This document shows, piece by piece, positions 24,958 to 36,160 of a stretch of DNA of 64,000 nt. The DNA is taken from assembly GCA_907164885.2 (NCBI GenBank), contig OU015490.1:12595966-12659965 (forward strand), written 5' to 3'. The position numbers and the translations under genes are program-made. The stretch comes from Dolomedes plantarius (taxonomy: Eukaryota > Arthropoda > Arachnida > Araneae > Dolomedidae). The notes below the pieces were generated by a model. It ran no database searches. It was given only the letters and a program-made list of their open reading frames with translations, and was not told the origin of the DNA. The stretch's first letter is position 1; every line of letters begins with the position of its first letter.

Positions 24958-25201
24958 CCCTTTGAGGGGCGCCGTTTGCACAGTGCAAACGCCTAAATCT
25001 AGTCATTTTTTTAACTTGCATTACATGTATTCCAGTTAAATGAGCAGAAAAATGGTTAGTACTGCCATCTGTTATTAGTTTAAAGAAGTAAAAACATTTT
25101 GCAACCTTTAATTGGAAATTTTTTCAAGATTCTTTAGGTTAAAAAAATCGGGAGAAAAATCTATACCGTGCAAACGGGGGATGTTGTTGCCCCTGAAAGG
25201 A
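24958..25201. mobile_element. piggyBac-type MITE flanked by TTAA
   Basis: TTAA at 24954-24957 and 25202-25205 flanks inverted ends CCCTTTGAGGGGC and (reverse complement of the right end) TCCTTTCAGGGGC. A second inverted motif lies just inside: CCGTTTGCAC near 24970 and its complement GTGCAAACGG near 25170. At 244 bp it has no coding capacity and would rely on a piggyBac transposase in trans. Confidence 0.8.
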
Positions 25202-25205
25202 TTAA

Positions 25206-27415
25206 AACATCTAAAATATTTCAGAGATACACCTTTTTTCAATCAGAAGATTACTGCAACTCACTTAATAAATTGACGTCTTCCAGAAAAGTTGATATAA
25301 TAATATCCCCCCCCCCTTTATGCAAGCTTCTGTTGGTGTAGTTAGCTGCATTTTGAACAATAAGAAGTATCAATAAAGACTGGAGACAAAATAGACATAC
25401 ATTGTGTAATTGGGAAGCAAACAGGTACTTTCAAAGGGGTGTGATACCTCGGTGCGTAGGAAATACGATAAATATGAAAGTTTGAAACTGCATTAAATAT
25501 AACGGAGAATTGCAGTTTGGTGACTGTCCTTTGGTGTAGCAATATCATCAGTTTCGACAAATATAGGATCTCTGTTAAGGACAAGGTGTTGGTATTCTCG
25601 AAAAAGGAAAAAAATAACACTCTCTGGCTGCAGATGAAATTTAAATCCAAAAAACATGTTTCGGAAAAATTCCTTAGTAATATGGGCAATTTTAAATCTA
25701 CTTTATTAACATATATTTGTCTCGCACTTCCGTTAATAATACCTTAAAAGCAATATGATTGGCTTTCAGAAGTCTATTGAAATATTTCAAATCATCATTT
25801 AAAAGTTGAAACAGAATCAAAAAGTAATTGAGCAGTCCTAATTTCATTACTGCATTACTGATGCAAGGTATAAGTATTTAAGAATATAATTATTTAACTT
25901 TAAATATTGAGTAATTATTTTTAATAAGGCACTAATAATAATATAAAAATTATAACTGCGATAAAATTAAAAATATTCATGAAATTAATAAGATGAGGTC
26001 CATAAAATTAAACAATAGTTTTCTTAAATGATACGTATATTATAGGCACTATAAAGATAAGAATTTTAACACATTAGAATATGATATTGTGTAGAAATTG
26101 GCATTTTGGAGTTATTACTTGAAAGAGCTATTTCAAAGTCCATTAAAAATACATCAAAGACGTTATTTGAAACTTAAAGTATCTTATTCGGTAATTCCAT
26201 TTATTGCATTAATTCGAGAAAGTGAATACTAGAAACTCAAATGCCTCCATTATATTATAAATTAATTTCCTTCACTTACTTCAGTGGATATTTTGAAGGC
26301 TTCAGTTTTAGAATAGTTTTAATAAATTTTTATTTTATGGTACGTCATTCCTTTTTACTTATATGAAAATATATTACGATAATGAAGTTTGGTACAGATT
26401 TTAGTTCAATACTGAACATTTAAAAGATCCAAGTACATTCGAAACTTCAATAAATTCTAGATTTTCTAATCTCTCTGATTTTATGCTAAAAATCTGTGAC
26501 ACAAATCAGAATTTTATAATATTTTGTATTTCCCTCTTATAACTTTAAACATTCATCAACTCATATTTTCCATTTTTTTTTCTTGTGCAATAATAAATAG
26601 TACATGAAATGTTGCATTATTTTTACATTTTAACACTTTTCCTTTAGTTTCGTTACCAGCTGACACTCTTTGGCAAAAAGTGTTCGTAACACTCATGAAA
26701 TTTTAAGCTTTTGATTATTCTTTGAATTATCAAAAGTTTAAAAGAAAACTGGGCTACGATAACATAACGTCCTTTAAACACAATACGTTGACTCACATAA
26801 TCAGATTCTTTTGCTTTCTTTATAAACTGCTCCAGTTTGTCCTCCCATTTATGCCTCTTTTTTGGAGGTTTTGTTACTTTAACATTATTCTATTCAATTG
26901 CATCATTATAATCCTTGGCAACAAAGTATATACGTTAAATTAAAATCTTTTTCATACCTCGTCCAATTTTAGTCCTTGCTTTTAGAATCCGGCGTAATCC
27001 GAGCTTTCTTACATGACTGCAAATCATCTCATATCATGTAAAGGATGAGATTTTCAGAAGCAGCAAATATGCATATCTTTGAATGACTGTAGCTTTTGTT
27101 TGTGATCGAACTGGAGTATAAGAAAAATTGCTGTAACAATTGAAAGCGCCGCACTTCAGGATGTTGGTCTGAATAGTTATAAAGTAAGAAGCACAGTAAT
27201 TGACAGAATGAAAATTAGATGAGAACGAATAAAGAAATGCAAAATGTATGTAGAAGAAAGTCTAAAGCTAGTTACAGAAAATATAGTATTTTTTTTTACG
27301 TTAGGAATGTCAAGAACATTGTGCAAGAAAAGAAAGGAACTAAAATTTTAAAAAAAACTTTTATCGAAGTACATATATCAATTGGCGAAGACCTTGGATG
27401 AAATTATTTCGGACA
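25206..27415. other. AT-rich intergenic DNA, no gene seen
   Basis: No convincing reading frame, repeat boundary or RNA gene. Contains a C9 run near 25310. Confidence 0.5.
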
Positions 27416-27419
27416 TCTA

Positions 27420-27964
27420 ACACCGATTTCTTGCTCTGGAAAAGGTATAAAAGACAGCGTAATGGCGGTTTTCAATGTTAACAACCAACACTTGAGCATA
27501 ACTGCTATTGGATGCAATAATTTTGCCGTTATAAGCTATTACCTCAATGAGACTCTCAAAAATGTAATTGACCCTGTCATTAAAAAAAATGCATAATTTG
27601 CAGCTCCTGAAAATCTCCTTTGTATGATATCAGATAATCGCAGTCATGTCCGATAATTTGCATTACGCCGCATTTTAATTCAACGCATTAACTTTGATCC
27701 AAGGATTATATTGATATGATTGAATGGGAAAAAGGAAAAGTTATATAATCAACTTTGATGAAGTATATTTCTGATGACAAACTAAAGCAGTTTTAAAAAG
27801 AAGCAAAATAATCTGGTCGTGAGATTCAACGTATCGATTTTAATAATTTACCATGTCACACACAAGGAGTAAAAATGTTTGTTAAATTTGTTACCGAGTC
27901 ATCTTTGTCCGTTTGTGGCAAGAGATGCACTGATAAAATCAAAAATACATTGTCAAAATTTTAA
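27420..27964 (+). pseudogene. Decayed coding remnant of an unnamed TE-associated protein family
   Basis: Translation in one frame with stops gives HVR-FALRRILIQRIN (about 27645), then KYISDDKLKQF (about 27755). The best-kept block is NNLPCHTQGVKMFVKFVTES followed by SLSVCGKRCTDKIK (27840-27945), ending at a stop near 27962. From memory, arthropod genomes encode many uncharacterised TE-associated proteins with an LALRRIL segment and a PCHTQAV...VKLVTEAS...VCG segment in this order. I cannot name the family or verify it here. At least five stops make it non-functional. No terminal repeats were found. Confidence 0.55.
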
Positions 27965-28114
27965 ACCAAAAAAAAATTATATTTGTAAGAGAAATAAGTG
28001 ATGAAAACCATGGACTTTTAAAAAATTTGATTACATTTTCCAAATAAAGTTGTTGGATTTTGATTTTCTATTTTTGCATTTTTTTTGTGTAGAAGTTTAA
28101 ATAATTATTTTAAT

Positions 28115-28612
28115 TGTCACTAGATGGCGATACTACTGCAGTTTTTGCCATCGCTAATCTTCCTTCCCGCGATGTAATTAGTTGCATGCAGACTTGTAGG
28201 GAGGAGTGCCGTGTTTTTTGCTCGCCGTTCTATGGGTTGTATTGATGTACTGCGAGAGCACCTTTCATTTTTGTTGGAGTGCTTCTTCAAGTTTTCAAGT
28301 TTAGAAATGCCGACATTCTTCCGCGTGAGTATCCAAACATTGCCTTGTACTAGCTGAGTATTCGCCTTTCAATAAAGTCAGTTTTTTCAACATGCTTGTG
28401 ATCATTAACAAGTTTTAGCATTGTCAAGTTGTCATCAATGAAGGTTTTCAACAAGTTGAACATTAAATTCTTAGTATCCAGAGTACAGTCAGGGGAAAAA
28501 CCCAGCGACCTTATGAGCTGTCTTAGAATCTTTTATCCCATAATTGCTGTGTGGTTCAGTTAGTTTCTACTAGTAAGAGTTATGCTTAACGTTCAGTGAA
28601 CTGAGCCACACA
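28115..28612 (+). repeat. Candidate 5' LTR of the BEL/Pao element
   Basis: The block starts TGTCACTAGATGGCG and ends GAGCCACACA, contains AATAAA at about 28371, and is followed 8 bp later by TGGTCCGTCGTGCTGGA (28621-28637), which ends-on resembles a tRNA-3'-end primer site. No second LTR exists in the window (the element is cut at about 31480), so the boundaries are unproven. Confidence 0.45.
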
Positions 28613-29048
28613 TTTTGGATTGGTCCGTCGTGCTGGAGACTGTAATCTGGTAGATTGCGTATTTAGAAGTTCAACAAAAGTAAGATTGTTCTAGAGGAAA
28701 TAATTCTCGTGAATTCTTCATTTCTGGCTATTTAGTATCAGTGTTATCTTTGAAAGTATTTTTATTGTGAAACGAAAGCGGAAGTAATCTATACTTTAGT
28801 ACAGTGAATTTAATATCAGTAAATCCCAGGACATTTTCATGTGTATATTTGAAAAGGTGTTGAAATAATTTACAGCTTGTGGTTAAATTAGTTCGTTGAA
28901 TACTGGTTCAACTTCCATAGATGATGCAGAAAGTGTTTATTGCAATAAGCGACGGATTGACACTTTGACTTTGAAAATTTAAGTTGTTTGGATGTCACAT
29001 ACAAATAAGAACGAAGTAAATTTTTAAGCATAGCATTGTGACGCATGT

Positions 29049-29315
29049 TGGTTTTAGATATACATATTCTAGTGAATTTTTACTTTGGTTTAATTTAAGT
29101 ATTGTTTTTATTGTCATGGTTTTATATATGCATATTCTAGTGAATTTTTACTTTGGTTTAATTTAAGTATTGTTTTTATTGTCATGGTTTTAGATGTACA
29201 TATTCTAGTGAATTTTTACTTAGGTTTAATTTAAGTATTGTTTTTATAGTCATGGATTTAGATATACATATTCTAGTGAATTTTTACACTTACTTTGGTT
29301 AAGTATTGTTTTTTA
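29049..29315 (+). repeat. 72-bp tandem repeat in the BEL/Pao leader
   Basis: About 3.6 units of a segment containing ACATATTCTAGTGAATTTTT and TTTAAGTATTG. The array ends 10 bases before the gag start codon at 29326. Confidence 0.9.
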
Positions 29316-29325
29316 TATTGTAAAA

Positions 29326-31480
29326 ATGGAAGGGTTGAAAATTGAAAAAAGGATATTAAAATCCTCTGTTACAAAATTGAAAGTAACGTTAGAATCAGAA
29401 ACTTTTGGCTTGGATAATGCAGAAATCACATTGTTTAAAGATAAAATTTCTGACTTAAACGGAAAATGTTCAGATACTTTCGGCAAAATTTATGAGTCAT
29501 GCAAGGAGGATGAGTTTGATAAGTATTTGTCTGAATAACAAGAGATTCAAGATACAATTGATAGTTATAAATTAATTGTTCTCCGTGCAGAAGATAAACT
29601 AAAACTTAGAAACAGTGAATTAGTCAAGGGGATTTCTCAAGGGGATTCAAAAGAGATTAAGGAACCTTCAACCATAAGTTTAAAACTGCCGGAGTTATGT
29701 ATTCCTAGTTTTTCTGGAAGTAGCAACTTGGAGTGGCTGTCCTTTAGCGATCTATTTCAGGCTTCAGTTGTGCAAAATAGTAAATTATCAAATGCCCAGA
29801 AACTTCAATACTTGGTAGGTGCATTAAAAGGTGATGAACTTAGGGTTATTCAGTCACTCCCAATTACTGATGCAAACTGTCAGATTGAATGGGATCTCCT
29901 AAGGGAGAGGTATTCTAACAGGCGACAATTAGTTTTTACCCTAATTAAAAGAATTGTAAATTTACCACAGTGTACTAGAGAAGATGCATCACAATTGTTA
30001 TCCATTGTTGACACTTCAAAGGAAGTTATCCGTTCTCTCCAGATTATCGATCTGCAGCCAAGTGGGTTTGTAGATAGCATTATTGTATATTTGATTATTC
30101 AAAAGCTTGACCCAACAACAAGAGCATGGTGGGAGAGAGGGCTTGGTGATGACAGCATTCCTACACTTGAGGAATTGCAAAAATTCATCATCCACCATGC
30201 ACGTACACTGCAGCAACGACCACCACATAAACCAGTATTCAAGCCACAACAACCAAATGTCTCGGGTTCTGGGAAACCCCAACGAGTGTCTACTTTTACA
30301 GCTCAAGTCAAGATCTGTTGCAGTTATTGTAAAAGTAATTAGCACAGTATTCACCAGTGCAACAACTTCAAAAAATGGACACCCCACAACGTTTTCAATG
30401 CGTAAAGGACAAACGTTTGTGCTTCAGTTGTCTTAGGGCTCACAAATTAGCCAGTTGTCCTAGCAGTTACACTTGTAGAGTGTGTCATGAAAGACACAAT
30501 ACCTTGCTTCATTTGGAGTCAACCAAATCGGACCATTCTACAGTGTTATCTCCACATGCCACGGAATTTTTGCCCGCTTCTGATGCAGCAGCTGAATCAA
30601 CAGGTGTACCGCAGCAATCCCTTACTAATGTATCGTCTTGTGTATCATCTCAAGCTGCTCCGAATCAAGTGCTTTTATGCACTGCTATAGTGAAGGTACT
30701 TGACTCTACAAATGAGTATCAACACTGTAGAATTCTTCTTGACCCATGCTTCCTTTATAACAGACATGTTTCAATCGTTTAGGTCTTGCCAGATACAAGG
30801 CAAGAGTGCAGATATCGTGCCTTGGTTCATCCAACGCACATACTAATGGGGTCACAACCCTTAAGTTTTCTCCTTATTTCAAGGACTCTCCTACATTTGT
30901 GACATCAGCTTTTATCATTCATAAAATCATTGGTGATATACCTCATTTTTCCTTACCATCTGGGACAGCAATTCCCTTCTGTGATCTCAAGCTAGCAGAT
31001 CCAAATTTCTTTCATTCAGGTCCTATTGACATTTTACTCGGTGTTAGTATTGCCTTACCAAGGCTAAAAGGAGAAATTATTAAAACAACTGAGGATTGTC
31101 CTTTTGTGGTCAGATCAGAACTGGGATGGATCATTTCCGGAAATGTAAATACGGAAACTCCAGATCCACCACTTATCCATGTCAACCACATCCAACTGGA
31201 AACGGAAGAGTTGCTTAGCAAGTTTTAGAAATTGGATGAAGTTCCGAAAGCCAACTTGCTCACTAAAGAGGAACAGGCCTGTGAAGATTACTTTGCAGAT
31301 ACATATTCAAGAAACGATGATGGAAGGTACACGGTGAAACTACCTTGCCATACCTCTCCAACTCTCTTAAGTGACTCCTTCCGGACTGCAATGCGTCGAT
31401 TCCAGTCAGAGAAAAATCTTGTTTTCGCAGTTTTTTATATTCACAGTCGAAATGCAACAGAAATTTTCAGCATCTGATCG
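29326..31480 (+). pseudogene. BEL/Pao gag-protease-pol polyprotein, broken and 3'-truncated
   Basis: Starting at ATG 29326 (MEGLKIEKRILKSS), one frame with a TAA at 29536 runs to 30342. It contains the DUF1759-type gag core (LKLPELCIPSFSG, then LQYLVGALKGDELRVIQSLP and WDLLRERYSNRRQLV). A zinc knuckle follows at about 30320. After a frameshift comes CFSCLRAHKLASCPSSYTC with CRVCHERHNTLLH (30420-30515). Next is the retropepsin-like domain, with its Asp in RILLDP near 30735. After a second shift, 30806-31228 holds GPIDILLGVSIALPRLKGE and VRSELGWIISG, typical of BEL protease-to-RT linker. A stop at 31226 precedes LTKEEQACEDYFADTY. Homology ends near 31480, where minus-strand LINE sequence begins. 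RT, RNase H and integrase are absent. Confidence 0.88.
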
Positions 31481-31489
31481 AAATCTCTC

Positions 31490-33012
31490 CTTCTACACAT
31501 CTGCTGGATGCGATCTGTTTAGATTTCCAACGCCCAGTCAGGAAGAGCATTAACGACTTCAAGAGCCATTTCTCTGAGTAGTTCCAGATGATGATCATGT
31601 TCGGAAATACTAGTCAACAAATCCTCCCAGAAATAAACATGTCCGAGAGATGTATTAGGAGTGCGACAACTAAAATGTATGGATGGCGCAATGTCAAAAT
31701 TAATAAAATCCCGTTTCCACAAATAATTAAGCGGGCTGTCTCGCTTTAAACGTTGGTTACTAGTCCAGTTTAAAATGAAGGCTGAGGTCCTATTATAGGA
31801 ACCAAATCTATTAAGTTTATTAAAATGTCTATAGGAATTTACCTCAAATCTCATAGACAATGGCTGGATGTCCATTTCCTAAAGAACCACATCGTTAGGG
31901 CAAGTCCCGTGATAATTCTCGCTGCACTGAGCTGCTCCCTCTCTACTTTCTTCAAGTTAGTAGGATAGGCCATTTGAAATATTTGATATCCGTATTCAAG
32001 GACAGGACGGACTACGGTGATATAGGTTATTCTAAGACCAGAGGCTTCAGATCCCCAATCTCTGCCAGCTATATATTTTAAGATCCGAAGTCACTTTCTT
32101 GCTTTATGAGCAAGTTTATCAATATGTTTACTACAATTTACTTCAGGATCCAAAGTAAAGCCGAGATACATAGAGAATTTATTACAGTACAAGCGCTTTC
32201 CTTTTAGAAAAATGTCAGAATAATTTTCAGATGCCTGTTAGTGGTAAAGAAGCAGCTTGTGGAATTGGAGACACTAAAATTAAGTTTGTGTTTATCAGAA
32301 AACTCCTGAATTGCTTTTAAGGATCAATTCTACTGAGATTCCATATTACTAATATGTGAATCACTGCAGCACATAATGGCAGCATCAGCGAATAGCTCTT
32401 ATTAACACCAAAGCACTTATATAGGAGCTTATATTTCTATACCCTATCGAACACCTTGGGCAAATTTAGAAATACCGCCGCAGTGTGTCTGGTTGGTTTG
32501 TGATTCTGGGAATCTCTAACATACTGGGTGAAGTACAATATTTGATCAATAGTGCTGTGAAACGTAAGAAAAGCAGATTGTTCCGGTCGAAGCAAATCAA
32601 AATAGAAAGAAAATGATGAGTCAAACTCCGTAATACAATGCCTTCAATCTGTTTGCAAGTAATACAAGTAAGAGATATAAGTCGGTAGCTTTCCGTAGAA
32701 CTCACTTTCTTGTTGGGTTTTCGTATGGGAATAATGATGGCTGATATCCACTGTCTCGGGAATTTACCAGTTTGCCATGGCAAGTTAAAAATATATAAGA
32801 GTCTCTCCCTACCCAAGGTTCCAATGTGGGCCAGGAAATGTCCGTGAACACAGTCTGGGCCAAGTGATTTGTTGGGTCCAAAATCCGAAGGGCAAATAAT
32901 AATTTGGAGAAGGTGAAATCATCGTTGAACAGCGGATTGTCAGCAGGCACGTCCTGAAAAATTTGTATCTTATTTCTGATGACCCTGACCAAGATTTTAT
33001 CAGCTTTATTAA
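31490..33012 (-). pseudogene. LINE (I/Jockey-type) ORF2, reverse transcriptase and start of RNase H
   Basis: This is the 3' part of a minus-strand LINE. In order it shows the region ahead of RT (DNPLFNDDFTFSKLLFALR, about 32950) and RT motifs (WISAIIIPIRKPNKKV, then TESYRLISLTCITCK, 32760-32640). Next are the decayed FADD box as FADAAIMCC near 32380, YLGFTLDPEVNCSKHIDKL (about 32150) and the thumb (WGSEASGLRITYI, 32060). The final block (31875-31519) has NRTSAFILNWTSNQRL and ends in NALPDWALEI just before the RNase H opening Thr-Asp, then breaks off at the BEL/Pao junction. There are several frameshifts and stops. Its 5' part lies beyond the piggyBac insertion, at 36161-37396. Confidence 0.85.
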
Positions 33013-33190
33013 CCCGAGAGCACTCGCGCCCAATTTCGAACACAAGAACTCGCGCCGGGTATCTCATACCCCAGTTCATTTCTGCTATTTAAATATCAAT
33101 TAATATTGTTTATATGCAAACCTTACGTAACTAAAGAACATAAGATAATAAATTAAAGATTTTTAGTGAATTTTAATAATACTTACATTT

Positions 33191-33773
33191 TTATAGACAA
33201 TTTTTACAAACTACATACTGATGTTCAACACAGACATTTTTCCCATTTTTGGCACATAAACTTTGTTTTTCAGTCCTTATTACTTGGGCAAATTTAACAT
33301 CGTTTATATTTTGTCTTGAGTTTTTTTTTTTTTGCAGGCGGTTCATTATTAGTGATTTCCAGTTCTATTGAAGGGCTTGAATAAGTTGTTTTTGTTTGAG
33401 GCACCATCATATTTAGCATGTTGCTATTGAAGAGAACATTCCATGCATCTATGGGAGAAGCGACATCTCTTGAATAATTTGTATTACCTGGAAGCCTAAT
33501 AATTACGTTCCTTGAAGGCTTTCTTACATTTTGCCGGTATTTTTTCTTCAGCCATTTTGTAATTTTATCTTTACCAATATAAAAATCGGCTGTTGACAGT
33601 GAACCTTTATCTTCGGTTTCTGTCTCAATTTCAGTAGAAGAATCGTGATTGCTACAGTATTCTCCATCCTCAGAGACATTATCTTGGGATAAAGCTTCAT
33701 TATCACTAGAAACAGTCTCTAAAAGGTGTCGCAATTGTTTTATTTCCTCGTCGTAATTCCAAAATCACGCCAT
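33191..33773 (-). pseudogene. piggyBac transposase with N- and C-terminal parts joined, catalytic core missing
   Basis: ATG at 33773 is followed by TGA at codon 3, then an acidic N-terminal region (EIKQLRHLLETVSSDNEA). The typical DFYIGKDKITKW and RNVIIRLPG motifs and WNVLFNSNMLNMMV complete the segment preceding the catalytic domain. Instead of the roughly 350-residue RNase H-like core with its three Asp residues, the frame continues directly to a basic linker (PPAKKKKLKTKYKRC). It then reaches the C-terminal Cys-rich finger, seen as R-C-x2-C-P-S-N-K-D near 33290 and VEHQYVVCKNCL before the TAA at 33191-33193. Two stops and one shift interrupt the finger. The core deletion is clean, so this is a deletion derivative that cannot transpose itself. 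Confidence 0.85.
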
Positions 33774-33824
33774 GATGCACTAAACTGACAGAAAAAAGGA
33801 AAGATCTGACTGACGCGAGTACTC

Positions 33825-35428
33825 TGTCACCGTAATATATTTATTAGTTATAGTATTATTGGTAGTACAAGTAATTAGAGAGTGATGCTCATATGTATAG
33901 TTCCAAATCAATTTATTAACTATCAACACACTATTTATACAGTTCACATTACTCATTATCGACTTCTTATCATTAATCCTTTAACATGTTAATACAACAC
34001 ACATATATATATATATATATATACCCTATCACTTATCGTACACCATTAATATTACTCGTTCTTTCCTTTCTATCACTACTCATTTAACATGTTAATACAA
34101 TACATATAATAATATATATACCAAAACCACAAATATTCGGTAACATATATCTATGACAACATGCAATATTATGCGCGGCTACTATCCTCCTATTAACCTA
34201 ATTGAGCATCGGCACAAGATCATCAAATAAACAAAATTCCGTACCTGATACTTGCACAGCTCGGAGAATCGTGAGGAACGATGGGAGGCTTGCGGCGGTC
34301 ATCTGTGACATAAGGACTTTACACTCGGGACGAGGGGGCTGGTGGCAATCATCTATGCATACGGTGCTCCGGTACTCGACAACCTCTTGGTAGCTGGCGC
34401 TCGCTCGGCGAAGGGGGTGCGGCATGGGAAAATTCTGGGCACCTGGACAGGTGTCTCTTCTAGGGCTAAGTTATCGGCTGGTAGTCGGATCGCCTTCGCT
34501 CCTGGTCATCTATGCTTACGGGGCTCCGGTGCTTTACAACCTCTTGGTAGCGGGCGCTCGCTCGACGAAGGGTTGCGGCATGGGAGAGTTCGGGGCTCCT
34601 GGGCAGTTGTCTCCTTCTAGGACTACGCTATCGGCTAGTAGTCAGCTCGACTTCGCTCCTGGAGTCATTAGGCGTGCGCATTGAGTTAGGGTCGGCGAGG
34701 TAGGCTTTCGGCTCGTTGATCCTTCAATCGGCGGGCATATATTCATCGGCACTTGAGGGCTTACACCTCTATCTTCTTTATTCGTCTGCGGCCCTTTCAG
34801 TCTTTCTTGACTCCGACTTCTCCTCAGCGGATTCTAAAACTCATCTGCTCATTGCTTTTCAACTCTATATCTCTCTCTCTTCTCTCTGATTATTTCTCTC
34901 CATCTCTATCTTTTACTTAACTCCCCCACTTCATTCGAGGCTTTCCATTGGTAGCCACCTCCTGACCAATGGGTAAATCTGGATACCCTGTATTGGTTCC
35001 AACTCTTTTTTTATGTTACTATCTCCTCCACTCAAAATTGAAGGGGGCGTCAGTCGTTGCACCCTTCTGGGGAATTCTCACGCCCCTACATTCACACGCT
35101 TCTATTCGGACCCCCTACTGACCTCCTAACGCATTGAAGCTCGTAAAGTCTTAACTCGTCCTTCACTAACATCAAATTTCGGACCCCTTCGTTTCCTATT
35201 TCTGCCTGTCCACATCATTAACTGCAGCTGGCCGCCGCTCCCTGCCATCAATTTTTCGACCGTTCCCCTTTTACATGTCAATTATCGTCTCCCTTTTTGA
35301 CATAAACAGATCGTAAACTGCATCTGTACACCATTTATCCGCTGTTTGGAATATATCTTCTCCTCCTATTCTTTGTGCCCAACTTTACACCTGTTTAATT
35401 TTCCAAAACTGTCGCCTACGCTGAGACA
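33825..35428 (-). repeat. 3' LTR (1604 bp) of the nested element
   Basis: Begins TGTCTCAGCG at 35428 and ends ACGGTGACA at 33825 on the minus strand. It contains two GC-rich tandem units of about 165 bp (34338-34664) and a poly(A) signal in the context TTAATAAATTGATTT (about 33910-33925). The end and poly(A) context match the solo LTR at 50203-51606, so the two belong to related families. Confidence 0.85.
34338..34664. repeat. GC-rich tandem repeat, two units of about 165 bp
   Basis: Both units contain ATCTATGC(A/T)TACGG(T/G)GCTCC, ACAACCTCTTGGTAGC and GCGCTCGCTCG(G/A)CGAAGG. They sit at the position in the LTR where the solo LTR at 50.2 kb has its own 86-bp repeats. Confidence 0.9.
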
Positions 35429-36160
35429 TCCACCTCTTTCTTTCAGAAAAAAAAGCAAAAAAAAAAATAAAATCAACCATATCCTCAATCTCAGCCATTA
35501 ATATTCACATTGTGACCACCTCACATAGCCACACGTATCCTTCTAGCAACACTCCTCTACTCAAAATTGAAGGGGGCGTCAGTCGTTGCACCCTTCTGGA
35601 GAATTCTCACGCCCCTACATTCACACGCTTCTATTCGGACCCCCTACTGACCTCCTAACGCATTGAAGCTCGTAAAGTCTTAACTCGTCCTTCACTAACA
35701 TCAAATTTCGGACCCCTTCGTTTCCTATTTCTGCCTGTCCACATCATTAACTGCAGCTGGCCGCCGCTCCCTGCCATCAATTTTTCGACCGTTCCCCTTT
35801 TACATGTCAATTATCGTCTCCCTTTTTGACATAAATAGATCGTAAACTGCATCTGTACACCATTTATCCGCTGTTTGGAATATATCTTCTCCTCCTATTC
35901 TTTGTGCCCAACTTTGCACCTGTTTAATTTTCCAAAACTGTCGCCTACGCTGCGACATACTCGCACGGGTATGACATACACAACGAAATATTTTTCTCAA
36001 AATCTATTTATTGAGCAGACTTAGTTTTTACTCCGCTGAAAGAATGTGACCTTGAATACAGCTACACGAAATTTCGGCCTAATCCGATAAGAAGATAACA
36101 AAAACATAGAGTGAAAATGGATTGGGTATGTCATACCCGGTGCGAGTTCTCACGGGTTAA

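Larger units (their letters stand above)
33825..35957 (-). mobile_element. Internally deleted LTR retrotransposon nested in the piggyBac
   Basis: Termini TGTCAC...GCGACA are flanked by TACTC (33820-33824 and 35958-35962), a 5-bp target duplication. On the minus strand the order is: truncated 5' LTR (35957-35552, 406 bp), about 107 bp of internal sequence, a purine tract GAAAGAAAGAGGTGGA (35444-35429), then a complete 3' LTR (35428-33825, 1604 bp). The 406-bp segment matches the first 406 bp of the 3' LTR with about five differences. All coding sequence is gone: one deletion removed everything from within the 5' LTR to just before the polypurine tract. Confidence 0.9.
33013..36156 (-). mobile_element. 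piggyBac element inserted in the LINE, itself carrying an LTR element
   Basis: TTAA at 33009-33012 and 36157-36160 flanks inverted ends: CCCGAGAGCACTCGCG at the left and, in reverse complement, CCCGTGAGAACTCGCAC at the right, each followed inside by GGGTAT(C/G)(T/A)CATACCC. The LINE reading frame resumes across the TTAA on the far side, which supports insertion into an existing LINE. The element holds a transposase remnant (33191-33773) and, between that gene and the right end, a 2.1-kb LTR-element insertion (33825-35957). Without that insertion it would be about 1.0 kb, too short for a complete piggyBac. Confidence 0.9.

Noticed and set aside
24457..24981. 174-codon minus-strand frame and overlapping plus-strand frames in the CpG-rich block
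   Set aside because: Open frames on both strands at once reflect low stop density in G+C-rich DNA. No domain, no splice logic, low-complexity composition.
34198..34684. Short frames on both strands
   Set aside because: They lie in the GC-rich tandem repeat of an LTR.
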